A stretch of DNA of 34,096 bases from the NCBI GenBank assembly GCA_904419955.1, contig CAJFTO010000028.1, forward strand, positions 8,191-42,286, written 5' to 3'. The notes under the pieces were generated by a model. That model was not told where the DNA came from and did not search any database. It worked only from the letters and a program-made list of their open reading frames with translations. The position numbers and the translations under genes are program-made. This DNA is from Candidatus Roslinia caecavium. GTDB taxonomy: Bacteria > Bacillota > Clostridia > Monoglobales > Monoglobaceae. This document shows positions 9,232 to 16,948 of this stretch, piece after piece; the first letter of the stretch is position 1; each line of letters starts with the position of its first letter.

Positions 9232-11370
9232 TTATTTCTTTTTAGACTTACTTTCAGGTTTCCTCACATAGTCGCAGTCCTCGTTAAAGCATACGTACGA
9301 AATAGGTCCTCTCCTGTTAAACGCTCGCTTTTTCATAAGAACGCCGCCGCATTTAGGGCATTTCTCCTTAGTCGGCTCGTCCCAGGATATAAAATCGCAT
9401 TCGGGCGACCTCTCGCAGGTATAGAACACGGTTCCTTTCTTAGACTTTCTCACATATACCTTAGCGCCGCATTTCGGACAAGGCGCGTCGAGTTCGACGT
9501 TGATCGACTTTGTATTCCTGCATTCGGGAAAGCCGGGACACGCGAGAAATTTTCCGAATTTACCCTGCTTGTACACCATCATACGTCCGCATTTTTCACA
9601 CTTTACGTCCGACACTTCATCTTTTATTTCTATATCGCCTATTTTTTCCTCGGCTTCTTTCAACGTTTTTTCAAACGGCTCGTAAAACTCGCGCACTACC
9701 TGCTTCCAGTTCATGTCGCCGTCCGCCACGTCCTCTATTTTATCCTCCATGTTAGCCGTAAACGCGACGTCTACTATGTCCTTAAAGTATTCCTTCATCA
9801 AATCTGTCACAATATATCCAAGCTCTGTCGGATATAGAGACTTGCCCTCTCTTGCGACGTAACCTCTCGCCGTAATGGTAGCTATCGTCGGAGCGTAGGT
9901 GCTCGGTCTGCCGATTCCGTCTTCTTCCATCGCTTTTACCAGAGACGCCTCGGTATATCTTGGGGGCGGCTGAGTAAAGTGCTGCGCCGGATTCAGTTCC
10001 TTGAGCTTGAGTTTTTGACCCTCCGTAAGCTCGGGCAGTTTTCCCGCCTTTTCCTCAGCCTCATCCTTACCTTCCACATAAAGCGTCATAAAGCCGGCGA
10101 ATTTAATCGAACTGCCGTTCGCTTTGACCATATAATCGTCCGCACAAATTTCAGCGTTCACAGTATCGAGTACTGCATCCGACATCTGACTCGCTATAAA
10201 TCTCATCCATATCAATCTATATAATTTGTAGTGGTCGGCCTTTAACTTTTCCTTAAGCGATTCCGGCGTATTGGCCGCAAACGTCGGTCTTATAGCTTCG
10301 TGGGCGTCCTGAGCGCTCTTTTTGGCTCTATAGACCTTCGGCGTGGGCGGAACAAAGCTATCTCCGTATTTATCAGCTATGAACGCTCTCGCTTCATTTT
10401 GAGCGACTGCCGCGATTCTGAGAGAATCCGTTCTCATATAAGTTATATATCCCATCTCATAAAGCTGCTGCGCCGCTACCATAGTCCTTCTGGTCGTAAA
10501 ATTCAGCTTTCTCGAAGCCTCCTGCTGCATCGTACTCGTCGTAAACGGCGGAGCGCTGCGCCTTTTCGTCTCTTTCTTGGTTATCTTAGTAACAGTGTAA
10601 TCGGCGGTCTTGAGCGCTTCGGCTATTTTCGTAGTATCCTCTTCGTTCTCGAGCGCTATCTTCTTTCCGGCCGCCGAGCCGTAAAACGACGCGCCGAACG
10701 GGAGCTTTCCTTTATCGTTGGTAAGCTTTAGATCGATAGACCAGTATTCCTTGGGATCAAACGCTTCTATTTCGCGTTCGCGGTCAACCACAAGTCTCGT
10801 TACCACCGACTGAACTCTACCTGCGCTAAGCCCTTTTTTCACCTTTTTCCAAAGCAACGGACTGATCTCGTATCCGACTATTCTATCGAGCACCCTTCTG
10901 GCCTGCTGCGCGTCTACGAGATCCATATCGATAGGTCTCGCGTCTTTCACAGCTTCCTTCACTGCGTTCTTAGTCACCTCGTTAAAGGTTATCCTACACT
11001 CGCTGCCGGGGTCGATATTCAAAATATTCGCCAAGTGCCAAGATATGGCCTCGCCTTCGCGGTCTGGGTCGGTAGCAAGATATATCTTATCCGCCGCTTT
11101 TGCCTTTTTCTTAAGCTTAGCTATCAGTTCGCCTTTACCTCTTATAGTTATATACTTAGGTTCAAAATCATGTTCAATATCCACGCCCATCTGACTCTTT
11201 GGAAGATCGCGCAGATGTCCCATAGTGGCTTCGATATTATAAGCGCTTCCCAAATACTTCTTTACGCTGTCAACCTTGGTCGGCGACTCGACTATTACCA
11301 GCTTTTTCTTGGCCGCCCGCTTCGTTGAAGTCTTTCCCGTCTTTTTTGTTGTCCTTTTTGTTTCAGCCAT
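9232..11370 (-). CDS. topA: DNA topoisomerase I (type IA)
   Basis: 712 residues. It relaxes negative supercoils by cutting one strand. Residues ~22-150 form the TOPRIM domain (KKLVIVESPTKVDSVKKYLG, later ATDPDREGEAISWHLA with the acidic DPDRE metal site). The catalytic tyrosine is in MGYITYMRTDS at about residue 309. The central segment IGRPSTYAPTI is also typical. The C-terminus carries three zinc-ribbon modules: CEKCG...CPGFPEC, CPKCG...CERSPEC and CPKCG...CFNEDC, all with four cysteines. A lysine/threonine-rich tail of about 20 residues precedes the TOPRIM domain. ATG at 11370 with GAGAG just upstream. It follows dprA with a 210-base gap that has room for its own promoter. Confidence 0.97.
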   Translation of the reverse strand: MAETKRTTKKTGKTSTKRAAKKKLVIVESPTKVDSVKKYLGSAYNIEATMGHLRDLPKSQMGVDIEHDFEPKYITIRGKGELIAKLKKKAKAADKIYLATDPDREGEAISWHLANILNIDPGSECRITFNEVTKNAVKEAVKDARPIDMDLVDAQQARRVLDRIVGYEISPLLWKKVKKGLSAGRVQSVVTRLVVDREREIEAFDPKEYWSIDLKLTNDKGKLPFGASFYGSAAGKKIALENEEDTTKIAEALKTADYTVTKITKKETKRRSAPPFTTSTMQQEASRKLNFTTRRTMVAAQQLYEMGYITYMRTDSLRIAAVAQNEARAFIADKYGDSFVPPTPKVYRAKKSAQDAHEAIRPTFAANTPESLKEKLKADHYKLYRLIWMRFIASQMSDAVLDTVNAEICADDYMVKANGSSIKFAGFMTLYVEGKDEAEEKAGKLPELTEGQKLKLKELNPAQHFTQPPPRYTEASLVKAMEEDGIGRPSTYAPTIATITARGYVAREGKSLYPTELGYIVTDLMKEYFKDIVDVAFTANMEDKIEDVADGDMNWKQVVREFYEPFEKTLKEAEEKIGDIEIKDEVSDVKCEKCGRMMVYKQGKFGKFLACPGFPECRNTKSINVELDAPCPKCGAKVYVRKSKKGTVFYTCERSPECDFISWDEPTKEKCPKCGGVLMKKRAFNRRGPISYVCFNEDCDYVRKPESKSKKK

Positions 11371-11415
11371 ATTCTCTCACATAGCCTTTCTGCCCGCTAA
11401 AATTTCAAATGTTAT

Positions 11416-11435
11416 AATACCTTGGGCAAGGTATT
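11416..11435. promoter_or_regulatory. Perfect 8-bp inverted repeat upstream of topA
   Basis: AATACCTT GGGC AAGGTATT, centred about 55 bases before the topA ATG. On the minus strand it overlaps a TATTAT that could be a -10 box with a poor TTTATT -35 at 17 bases. No T-run follows, so an operator or cruciform is more likely than a terminator. A supercoiling-sensitive promoter for topA would fit, but that is inference. Confidence 0.35.
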
Positions 11436-11580
11436 TAATAAAGAGCCGCGAAATCGTTATAACAAGGATATAAGTCCGCAGGCTCAGATTAAGCTCCGCT
11501 GAATAAAAATATATCTTCCGCCGCGTCTAACGAGGCTAACGACATATTCGTTCAACAATAAATTTGCGTAACCTTGCAAT

Positions 11581-12996
11581 TTAATCTTCTTCTTTTATCG
11601 AATATAAATTGCCGGCGCGCTGCACTAACTTTCCCGACATGACCAAAACCGCCGCTTCGCAATTGGCCTCCCTAGCCTGAACGCCTAGGTCGTCGGCTAT
11701 TTGATCTATATGAATATTATCGCCATGCTCAAATATATACTTTACAATTTTGGAACCCAGCTCGCTGAGCCCGTCTAATAGTAAATCTACATTTTTCTTT
11801 TTGGCGCTAACTTTATTATCCGTTTTATTTTTTATATTAATTTTAACATCTTTTTCAGAATAAATTTTCTTTTCGTTACTTTTAGACTGTCTCCGTTTTG
11901 ATTTGGTTTCATCTTTTCCAGAATTTTTACTATTATTTTTTACATATTGATCCGCAATCGACTTTGCGTTCTCACTTGACTCGGCGTCTGCGTCTGTATA
12001 CGACGCGCATTTATAAATTATAAACTCACGGTTGACGCGCTGTTTATCGAGAAGACTTATTCCATATTCAAGCTCTGTTGGATACTCATACACATATCCC
12101 TCTAAGATATCCTCGGCCGAAGTGACCGGCGCGGCTCCGGATTTGATCAGTACGTTCGTATAGGCAGAACCCGTGTCGGTAGGTCTGCCGGGTACGGAAA
12201 ACACATCGCGGTCGAATTCCAGGGCCCAATTAGCCGTCATGATAGCTCCGCTCCTCTCGGGCGCCTCGACTATCATTGTTCCATGCGATAAACCCGCGAT
12301 TATTCTATTCCTCTCGCGATAATGATACGCTCGCCCTTTAAAGCCGGGTGGACGCTCTGATATAACGGCGCCGTTTTTTATTATCTCATTATACAAATCG
12401 GCGTTTGCGCTTGGATATATTACGTCGACGCCTCCGGCTAATACCGCTATGGTTTTATGCCCGGCCCAAAGCGCGCCCAAATGCGCGAACGTATCTATTC
12501 CCTTCGCCATTCCGCTGACTATTACAATGCCGGTCTTGGCAAGCCGAGACGCCGTCGCCAACGCAAACTTACGAAAATAGTCGGTCGAATCGCGCGTTCC
12601 GACTACGCTTAGCGTCACGCACCGGTTAAGCTTCGGAAGTTCGCCTCTAACATACAATACCGCGGGAGGCGTGGATATATTTTTCAAAAGCTGCGGATAA
12701 TCCTCATCTTCAATAGTCAAAATAGAAATGTCCTTTTCGCGACATTTCTCATATAATTTAACCGCTTCGCCGCCGTCGAAAAACTTTTTATCTGGAATTC
12801 TTCTCAGGATTTTCGTAATATATTCTTTGTCGGCCTCGTCTTTAAGCCGACTCAAGTAAAGCTCCTTCGCGCCGCCGAATCTTTTAATACAATTATTGAC
12901 TCGTCCGGGATTATGACCGCATACGATACTCAGCCATAAATAGTATATCTTATTCTTTTCGCTATTATCAAATCCCGCAACAGATGAAATATCCAT
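11581..12996 (-). CDS. dprA: DNA-processing protein DprA/Smf
   Basis: 471 residues from the preferred start. DprA binds incoming single-stranded DNA and loads RecA in transformation. The Rossmann-like core shows VVGTRDSTDYFRKFA, VSGMAKGIDTFAHLGAL, VLAGGVDVIYPSAN, RNRIIAGLSHGTMIVEA and DRDVFSVPGRP, in the standard order. The C-terminus (~410-470) is a winged-helix domain (SELGSKIVKYIFEHGD...). Between the two lies a ~75-residue lysine/serine/asparagine-rich linker that is low complexity and unusually long. Start: a GTG at 13005 overlaps the GGGAG ribosome site itself, whereas the ATG at 12996 lies 8 bases behind it, so I use the ATG. It is 41 bases after the methyltransferase gene and probably co-transcribed. 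Confidence 0.95.
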   Translation of the reverse strand: MDISSVAGFDNSEKNKIYYLWLSIVCGHNPGRVNNCIKRFGGAKELYLSRLKDEADKEYITKILRRIPDKKFFDGGEAVKLYEKCREKDISILTIEDEDYPQLLKNISTPPAVLYVRGELPKLNRCVTLSVVGTRDSTDYFRKFALATASRLAKTGIVIVSGMAKGIDTFAHLGALWAGHKTIAVLAGGVDVIYPSANADLYNEIIKNGAVISERPPGFKGRAYHYRERNRIIAGLSHGTMIVEAPERSGAIMTANWALEFDRDVFSVPGRPTDTGSAYTNVLIKSGAAPVTSAEDILEGYVYEYPTELEYGISLLDKQRVNREFIIYKCASYTDADAESSENAKSIADQYVKNNSKNSGKDETKSKRRQSKSNEKKIYSEKDVKINIKNKTDNKVSAKKKNVDLLLDGLSELGSKIVKYIFEHGDNIHIDQIADDLGVQAREANCEAAVLVMSGKLVQRAGNLYSIKEED

Positions 12997-13037
12997 CTTC
13001 AACACTCCCAGACTAATTTATCCGCGTCCGCGCCCGG

Positions 13038-13823
13038 CTATTTTATAGTATACATCAGTACCGCCGCCGCTATAGCCGCGTTCAGCGATTCCACTCTGCC
13101 GTGCATTTTTAATTTAACTTTTATATCGGAAAGCTCAAGCATATCTTCTGAAACGCCGAACGCCTCGCTTCCGATAACCAACGCTTTTTTCTCAAAGCCG
13201 CCGACCTCGTCCGTGTCCACCGAATCTCTAAGCGACGACGCTATGATTTTAAATCCCCGCTGTTTCAACGTAAGAACCGGTTCGAGATCCGATAAGTATT
13301 CAAACTTAACCCTGAAAATCGAACCCATCGTGGAGCGAACCGCTTTCGGATTGTATATGTCCGCGCAGCCGTTTATAAGATATACGGCGTCCACACCCGC
13401 AGCCTCCGCAGTCCTAATTATAGTTCCCAAATTCCCCGGCTCCTTAATACCGTCGAGTATCAACACAAAGTCGGCGTCTTCAGAAAGGGATTCGACGTCA
13501 ATTTTATTATCGGGCATCTCTAAAACGACGGCCGCGCCTTGAGGCGTAACCGTGTTGCATACTTTATTGAATAAATCGTCTTTTGCAGTATAGACCGAAA
13601 AACCCTTTTCGTCAAGAGAGCTTACAAACTCCGTATTATTTTCACAAAATGTTTCGCTTGCAAGGAAAAATTTTATATAATCCTTCCTGTACTCGATCGC
13701 CTCGTTTACCATCCGAATACCTTCTACGAAATACATTCTTGATTTTTGCCGCCCCTTTTTTGTTGAAAGCGCGCGTATGAGTTTTAATTTTCCGTTTGTC
13801 TTTCCTGTTATTCTCTCAACCAT
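13038..13823 (-). CDS. SpoU/TrmH-family RNA 2'-O-ribose methyltransferase (YsgA-like)
   Basis: 261 residues. Residues 1-100 form the small L30-like substrate-binding domain (KLIRALSTKKGRQKSRMYFVEG), and residues ~105-261 the trefoil-knot SPOUT catalytic domain. The three SpoU motifs are clear: GNLGTIIRTAEAAG (with the conserved Asn and Arg), ALVIGSEAFGVS, and LKMHGRVESLNAAIAAAV. It uses S-adenosylmethionine to methylate a ribose 2'-OH in rRNA or tRNA; the exact site cannot be read. In B. subtilis the homologue ysgA lies beside the infC-rpmI-rplT and pheST region, and the same closeness is seen here. ATG at 13823 has only a weak ribosome site (GGGTAG). It probably forms an operon with dprA. 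Confidence 0.92.
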   Translation of the reverse strand: MVERITGKTNGKLKLIRALSTKKGRQKSRMYFVEGIRMVNEAIEYRKDYIKFFLASETFCENNTEFVSSLDEKGFSVYTAKDDLFNKVCNTVTPQGAAVVLEMPDNKIDVESLSEDADFVLILDGIKEPGNLGTIIRTAEAAGVDAVYLINGCADIYNPKAVRSTMGSIFRVKFEYLSDLEPVLTLKQRGFKIIASSLRDSVDTDEVGGFEKKALVIGSEAFGVSEDMLELSDIKVKLKMHGRVESLNAAIAAAVLMYTIK

Positions 13824-13991
13824 AGATATCTACCCGCTATTTAAATTTAGTCCGTACCGTAATCATATCGGCGTTAATAAACCAGCGCAATACGACTTGC
13901 CTTATACTTTCACGCTCTTGCTTTTTCCACAATATATTCTGCGTTAACCATATTTATTACCAACAAAAACTTAAAATACCTCTCGTAAAAA

Positions 13992-14687
13992 CTACGCCTT
14001 TATTATATTCTTTATAAATCTAAGTACAATATAATTGAAAAACGTATGTATTGGCAGTTCGATAATATTCTTAACTATCCTTGACGGAAGCAGCGCCGCC
14101 ATCGACTTTCCCGCCATAGGAGTAAGCGCAATAGTGTTTAAAATTATATTCACCACCAACATAATTATTAATGCGTTTAAGAATACCCGCCTCAGCGTGA
14201 TCTTTCTTTTATAAAGCATGAGCCCCTGTATCATGCCGCTTATTCCAACGCAAAGCGTATATGTTATTATATACCCTCCCGTAGGTCTCAGCACAAAAGA
14301 AATAACGTCTTGAGCCATTCCGCACATCCCCGCCATAAGCGGCCCAAACAGCGCCGATATAACAGGCAATGTTATAAATCCGAATCCGATCCTTAAATAA
14401 CTGCTAAGCGGTATCGAAAAATATCCCAACACAACGTTCAGCGCTATAAAAAGTCCAGATATTACAAGCGTCTTTGTAAATTTTATCTTATTCTTAAATT
14501 CACGGTAATTTGATATAACACAGTAAATCAGCAGTCCTGCAAAGACGACCGCTATAACGAATAGTCCTACAAAGAAATTTGAAAACACATCCAAAAAACC
14601 GCTCAGCGGCATAATCAAGTTGGACAAAACTTCTTTGCAGCTATCCATTATACCATCAAAAGCGCTTAAAACATTATTTATATCCAT
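13992..14687 (-). CDS. folT: Folate ECF transporter S component FolT
   Basis: 231 residues. S components bind the vitamin in the membrane and dock on a shared EcfT-EcfA-EcfA' module encoded elsewhere. Residues ~70-231 match the folate/FolT type: LVISGLFIALNVVLGYFSIPL, the loop YLRIGFGFITLPVISALFGP, DVISFVLRPTGGYIITYT and VFLNALIIMLVVNIILNTIAL, giving about six membrane spans. A further N-terminal segment of about 70 residues carries an extra hydrophobic helix (VGLFVIAVVFAGLLIYCVI), which is longer than usual. ATG at 14687 with GGAG nine bases upstream. Assignment to folate is strongly supported by the THF riboswitch in its leader. Confidence 0.93.
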   Translation of the reverse strand: MDINNVLSAFDGIMDSCKEVLSNLIMPLSGFLDVFSNFFVGLFVIAVVFAGLLIYCVISNYREFKNKIKFTKTLVISGLFIALNVVLGYFSIPLSSYLRIGFGFITLPVISALFGPLMAGMCGMAQDVISFVLRPTGGYIITYTLCVGISGMIQGLMLYKRKITLRRVFLNALIIMLVVNIILNTIALTPMAGKSMAALLPSRIVKNIIELPIHTFFNYIVLRFIKNIIKA

Positions 14688-14696
14688 ATCTCAACA

Positions 14697-14739
14697 CTCC
14701 TCGTTCGTAATGCACTGTGCACAACGAAAAAAACGAGGA
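14697..14739 (-). promoter_or_regulatory. Shine-Dalgarno-sequestering hairpin of the folT riboswitch
   Basis: TCCTCGTT (14732-14739, minus strand) is the exact complement of AACGAGGA (14698-14705), which contains the GAGGAG used by folT. Pairing would hide the ribosome site. A T-run of seven inside the loop is not preceded by a strong stem, so control at translation is the simpler reading. Confidence 0.65.
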
Positions 14740-14751
14740 ATATTTCGCGTG

Positions 14752-14866
14752 TACAGCGGGATGCGACGTCTATACCGCAGCCGCGCAAGGCTTTTCGTTC
14801 GGACGACAACTCCCCGTTCGTCCGACACTCCGGGATACTTTCCCACGCATAAACGTCTACTCTGCA
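14752..14866 (-). promoter_or_regulatory. Tetrahydrofolate (THF) riboswitch aptamer
   Basis: Minus-strand RNA holds the class hallmarks: AGAGTAG after a short closing stem (TGCAG with CTGTA), an 11-pair helix joining GACGTTTATGC to the segment GTATAGACGTC, a TCGGACGA / TCGTCCGA stem with an ACGGGGAGTTG loop, ACGAA, GCGCGG and the closing GCATCCCGCTG. Order and loop sequences parallel the known folT THF riboswitches of Firmicutes. It ends about 65 bases before the folT ATG. Binding of reduced folate is expected to lower folT expression. Confidence 0.85.
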
Positions 14867-14934
14867 TATTATTTTCGCTTAACGGATTTTTCATTAAGCG
14901 CAAAAACACTGAACGCGCCGCCCGGCTGTTTAAG

Positions 14935-14954
14935 AGCGGGAAATATATCCCGCT
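14935..14954. other. Stem-loop in the rplT-folT intergenic region
   Basis: AGCGGGA / TCCCGCT, 7 bp with a 6-base loop and no T-run. The 420-base gap between folT and rplT otherwise contains the rplT terminator, the THF riboswitch and a second hairpin (CGCTTAA / TTAAGCG) about 15 bases upstream of the aptamer. A folT promoter must lie here but I see no convincing -35/-10 pair. Confidence 0.35.
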
Positions 14955-15060
14955 ATTCGCTAAATCGCCGCCGCGCGTCCAAATATCGTTTTATAAAAAG
15001 CTAATTTTCTTTTACTTGCATCCGATCATTTTCGGCTAAACGCCGCATGATACAATATAC

Positions 15061-15096
15061 AGGAAAAAGTTATACCGGATAAAATGGTATAACTTT
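15061..15096 (-). terminator. Rho-independent terminator of infC-rpmI-rplT
   Basis: Perfect 11-bp stem AAAGTTATACC / GGTATAACTTT with a 9-base loop, continued by TTTTTCC on the minus strand; it starts 12 bases after the rplT stop. Confidence 0.88.
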
Positions 15097-15107
15097 CTAT
15101 TCCTTAA

Positions 15108-15452
15108 TTATCTAACTTTCTCAACAAGCTTTGTAAAAGCCGCGGGATCTGAAACCGCTATCTCTGCCAGCATTTTTCTGTTTATCTCTATACCGTTCTT
15201 CTTAAGACCGTTCATAAATACGCTATAGCTGATGCCGTTCATTCTTGCCGCCGCGTTTATACGAGCGATCCAAAGCTGTCTGAACTCTCTCTTCTTAGCC
15301 TTTCTGTCTCTATAGGCGTATGAAAGCGACTTCATTACCGCCTGATTAGCCGTTCTAAATAACTTACTCTTTGCACCTCTGTAACCTTTTGCAAGCTTTA
15401 ATATCTTCTTATGTCTTGCACGGGTTTTTACTGCGCCTTTAACTCTTGCCAT
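15108..15452 (-). CDS. rplT: Large ribosomal subunit protein bL20
   Basis: 114 residues, within the normal range of 114-120. The N-terminus [18 protein letters not shown], the central [20 protein letters not shown] and the [14 protein letters not shown] motif are those of bL20, a basic protein that binds 23S rRNA early in 50S assembly. L20 is also the autoregulator of its own operon in Firmicutes, binding the infC leader. It is last in the operon. ATG at 15452 preceded at 10 bases by AAAGGA. The 156-base gap to rpmI is longer than usual. Confidence 0.98.
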   Translation of the reverse strand: MARVKGAVKTRARHKKILKLAKGYRGAKSKLFRTANQAVMKSLSYAYRDRKAKKREFRQLWIARINAAARMNGISYSVFMNGLKKNGIEINRKMLAEIAVSDPAAFTKLVEKVR

Positions 15453-15608
15453 ATCTGTAAATTCCTTTCTAACTTAATAAAATTTTAATCCGCGTATCAA
15501 AAGCGGAACGTAACTCGAGCCGGCCGCTAACCGCCGACTGAACGATCGAAGTTCGTTATGCGCCCACGTCGAATATCGACGCCCGACGAAAAAACGACCC
15601 GCTAACTC

Positions 15609-15806
15609 TTATTTATAAGGTATCATACCCTTTATCGTAGCCGCGTTAGCCTTTGCGAGATAACCCATCTTTCTGAGTTTCCTTTTTCTCTTAGTTGTCT
15701 TTTTGTTCAATATATGGCTCCTGTAAGCCTTACCTCTTTTTAATTTACCATGCTTTGTTACGCCAAAACGCTTTGCAGCGCCTCTATGTGTTTTAATTTT
15801 AGGCAT
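15609..15806 (-). CDS. rpmI: Large ribosomal subunit protein bL35
   Basis: 65 residues starting [14 protein letters not shown], typical of bL35, followed by the basic [18 protein letters not shown] segment. An in-frame ATG exists 45 bases upstream (15851), but the codons between contain the real ribosome site GAAGGAG, eight bases before the ATG at 15806, and the family always starts MPKxKTH. Middle gene of the infC-rpmI-rplT operon. Confidence 0.97.
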   Translation of the reverse strand: MPKIKTHRGAAKRFGVTKHGKLKRGKAYRSHILNKKTTKRKRKLRKMGYLAKANAATIKGMIPYK

Positions 15807-15948
15807 TTTCTTTTCTCCTTCCGTTTTATGGTTTGATAAATCAACCTGCATATCAAAACTAAGTTGAATAAACCCGGCAAATAGCCCGGTTATGTTATTT
15901 TAATGCAAAGTATGCATAAAAATCCTCTTTATACTAAGCCTAAACGAC

Positions 15949-16464
15949 TCAGTTCTTCTTAGGTGTTATAAACATAGCCATATTTCTGCCTTCCATCTTT
16001 ATTCCCTTATCGACCTCGCCGAACTCCTGGGCTGCGTCGCGGAATCTCAGCAGCAATTCTTTTCCGAGAGACGAATGCGTTATCTCGCGTCCTCTGAATC
16101 TTACCGTGACCTTAACCTTATCTCCCGACTTCAAAAACTTGATAGCCGCCTTGACTTTTGTGTTAAAGTCGTGATCATCAATATTGGGACTAAGTCTTAC
16201 CTCTTTTACCGCAACAACTCTCTGATTCTTGCGGTTCTCCTTTTCGCGCTTAGCAAGTTCGAATTTGTGCTTACCGTAATCCATAATCTTGCATACCGGC
16301 GGTTTTGCCTGCGGCGCAATCTTTACCAAATCAAGGTTCTTTTCGTCCGCGCGTCTCTGAGCCTCGGCTATAGAAACAATACCGAGCTGTTCGCCGTCCG
16401 AACCGATAAGTCTTACTTCCTTGTCCCTGATCTCTTCATTGATCATCAAATCTTTCTTAGCTAT
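15949..16464 (-). CDS. infC: Translation initiation factor IF-3, probable AUA start
   Basis: 171 residues. IF-3 binds the 30S subunit and proofreads start codon and initiator tRNA selection. Both domains are present: the N-domain with INEEIRDKEVRLIGSDGEQLG and AKPPVCKIMDYGKHKFE, and the C-domain with EVRLSPNIDDHDFNTKVK and VTVRFRGREITHSSLG. Start choice: GGGAGG is followed after eight bases by ATA (16462-16464), while the in-frame GTG at 16473 overlaps the ribosome site and the first ATG (16446) lacks a good site. IF-3 genes commonly use AUU or another rare start as part of autoregulation, so ATA is the best reading. Conventional gene finders would use GTG 16473 or ATG 16446. Confidence 0.93.
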   Translation of the reverse strand: MAKKDLMINEEIRDKEVRLIGSDGEQLGIVSIAEAQRRADEKNLDLVKIAPQAKPPVCKIMDYGKHKFELAKREKENRKNQRVVAVKEVRLSPNIDDHDFNTKVKAAIKFLKSGDKVKVTVRFRGREITHSSLGKELLLRFRDAAQEFGEVDKGIKMEGRNMAMFITPKKN

Positions 16465-16473
16465 AAAAAACAC

Positions 16474-16687
16474 CTCCCAATATGGTTAAGCTCCGCAAAA
16501 AAAGCGGAGTACTTGAAGTACGCCGCATAATCCCTACTATTTCAGAAACGATAATATTTGAATAAGACAATCGCCCGCAAACTCTCACGGTCGAAACTTT
16601 ATATCAAAAATATTAATGTTTCCCTTTTACATGAACCGACGTTAACGTCTATTCTGCTCAGGGGAGAAGCGGCAGCTTCTGCTTTAC
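16474..16687 (-). promoter_or_regulatory. infC-rpmI-rplT leader (candidate ribosomal protein L20 leader)
   Basis: About 210 bases of untranslated RNA lie between the predicted start site and infC. They hold a stem AGAAGC / GCTTCT (16665-16680), the palindrome GACGTTAACGTC (16638-16649) and, just before the ribosome site, a terminator with an alternative pairing. Position and layout match L20 leaders of Firmicutes, in which bL20 binding promotes premature termination. I did not match the conserved L20-binding bases, so the class is inferred. Confidence 0.55.
16497..16526 (-). terminator. Attenuator (intrinsic terminator) in the infC leader
   Basis: Minus-strand RNA GCGG-C-GTACT / AGTAC-T-CCGC forms a 9-pair stem with one mismatch, immediately followed by seven T. 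The 3' half (CTCCGC, 16504-16509) can instead pair with GCGGAG (16491-16496) across the T-run, giving two exclusive folds. Confidence 0.65.
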
Positions 16688-16693
16688 TGGTAC

Positions 16694-16722
16694 ATATTAG
16701 CGCAACGCTTTAGTTTTGTCAA
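16694..16722 (-). promoter_or_regulatory. Sigma-A promoter of infC-rpmI-rplT
   Basis: Minus strand perfect TTGACA (16717-16722), 17-base spacer and TAATAT (16694-16699). Start of transcription expected near 16687. Confidence 0.75.
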
Positions 16723-16878
16723 GGACTTTTTTCAATTTTTTTATTTTTATTCAATTTGCCCATATTGATAATATCAACTCGCCATATTGTGTCTGCATTT
16801 ACCACAAGATAAGATCGGCGGTATCTATTACTACATAATTTAAGTCGTTAAAACATTAAATTTTATAAATATTATTAT

Positions 16879-16908
16879 TTGACAATTACGACATACATAT
16901 AGTAAAAT
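16879..16908 (+). promoter_or_regulatory. Sigma-A promoter of the stalk-GH3 gene
   Basis: TTGACA (16879-16884), 18-base spacer, TAAAAT (16903-16908), leaving a leader of about 35 bases. The 150 bases between this and the divergent infC promoter are AT-rich; I see nothing else in them. Confidence 0.7.
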
Positions 16909-16948
16909 TTAAATGGAATGTATATATTAATAAGGAATGGAGATTCAT

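Noticed and set aside
8480-9271. 263-codon open frame on the plus strand
   Set aside because: It is antisense to trmFO, which is fully conserved; the translation is Arg/Tyr/Ile-rich without domains, as expected for a shadow frame.
14620-15039. Plus- and minus-strand open frames in the folT-rplT gap
   Set aside because: They run through the THF riboswitch and its leader, lack ribosome sites and resemble nothing.
15807-15851. Extended N-terminus of bL35
   Set aside because: The extra 15 codons contain the real ribosome site and bL35 proteins begin with MPKIKTH.
15870-15905. Terminator between infC and rpmI (AACCGGGC...GCCGGGTT)
   Set aside because: Only 7 pairs with a central G-G mismatch and a weak T-run within an operon that must be co-transcribed; not convincing.
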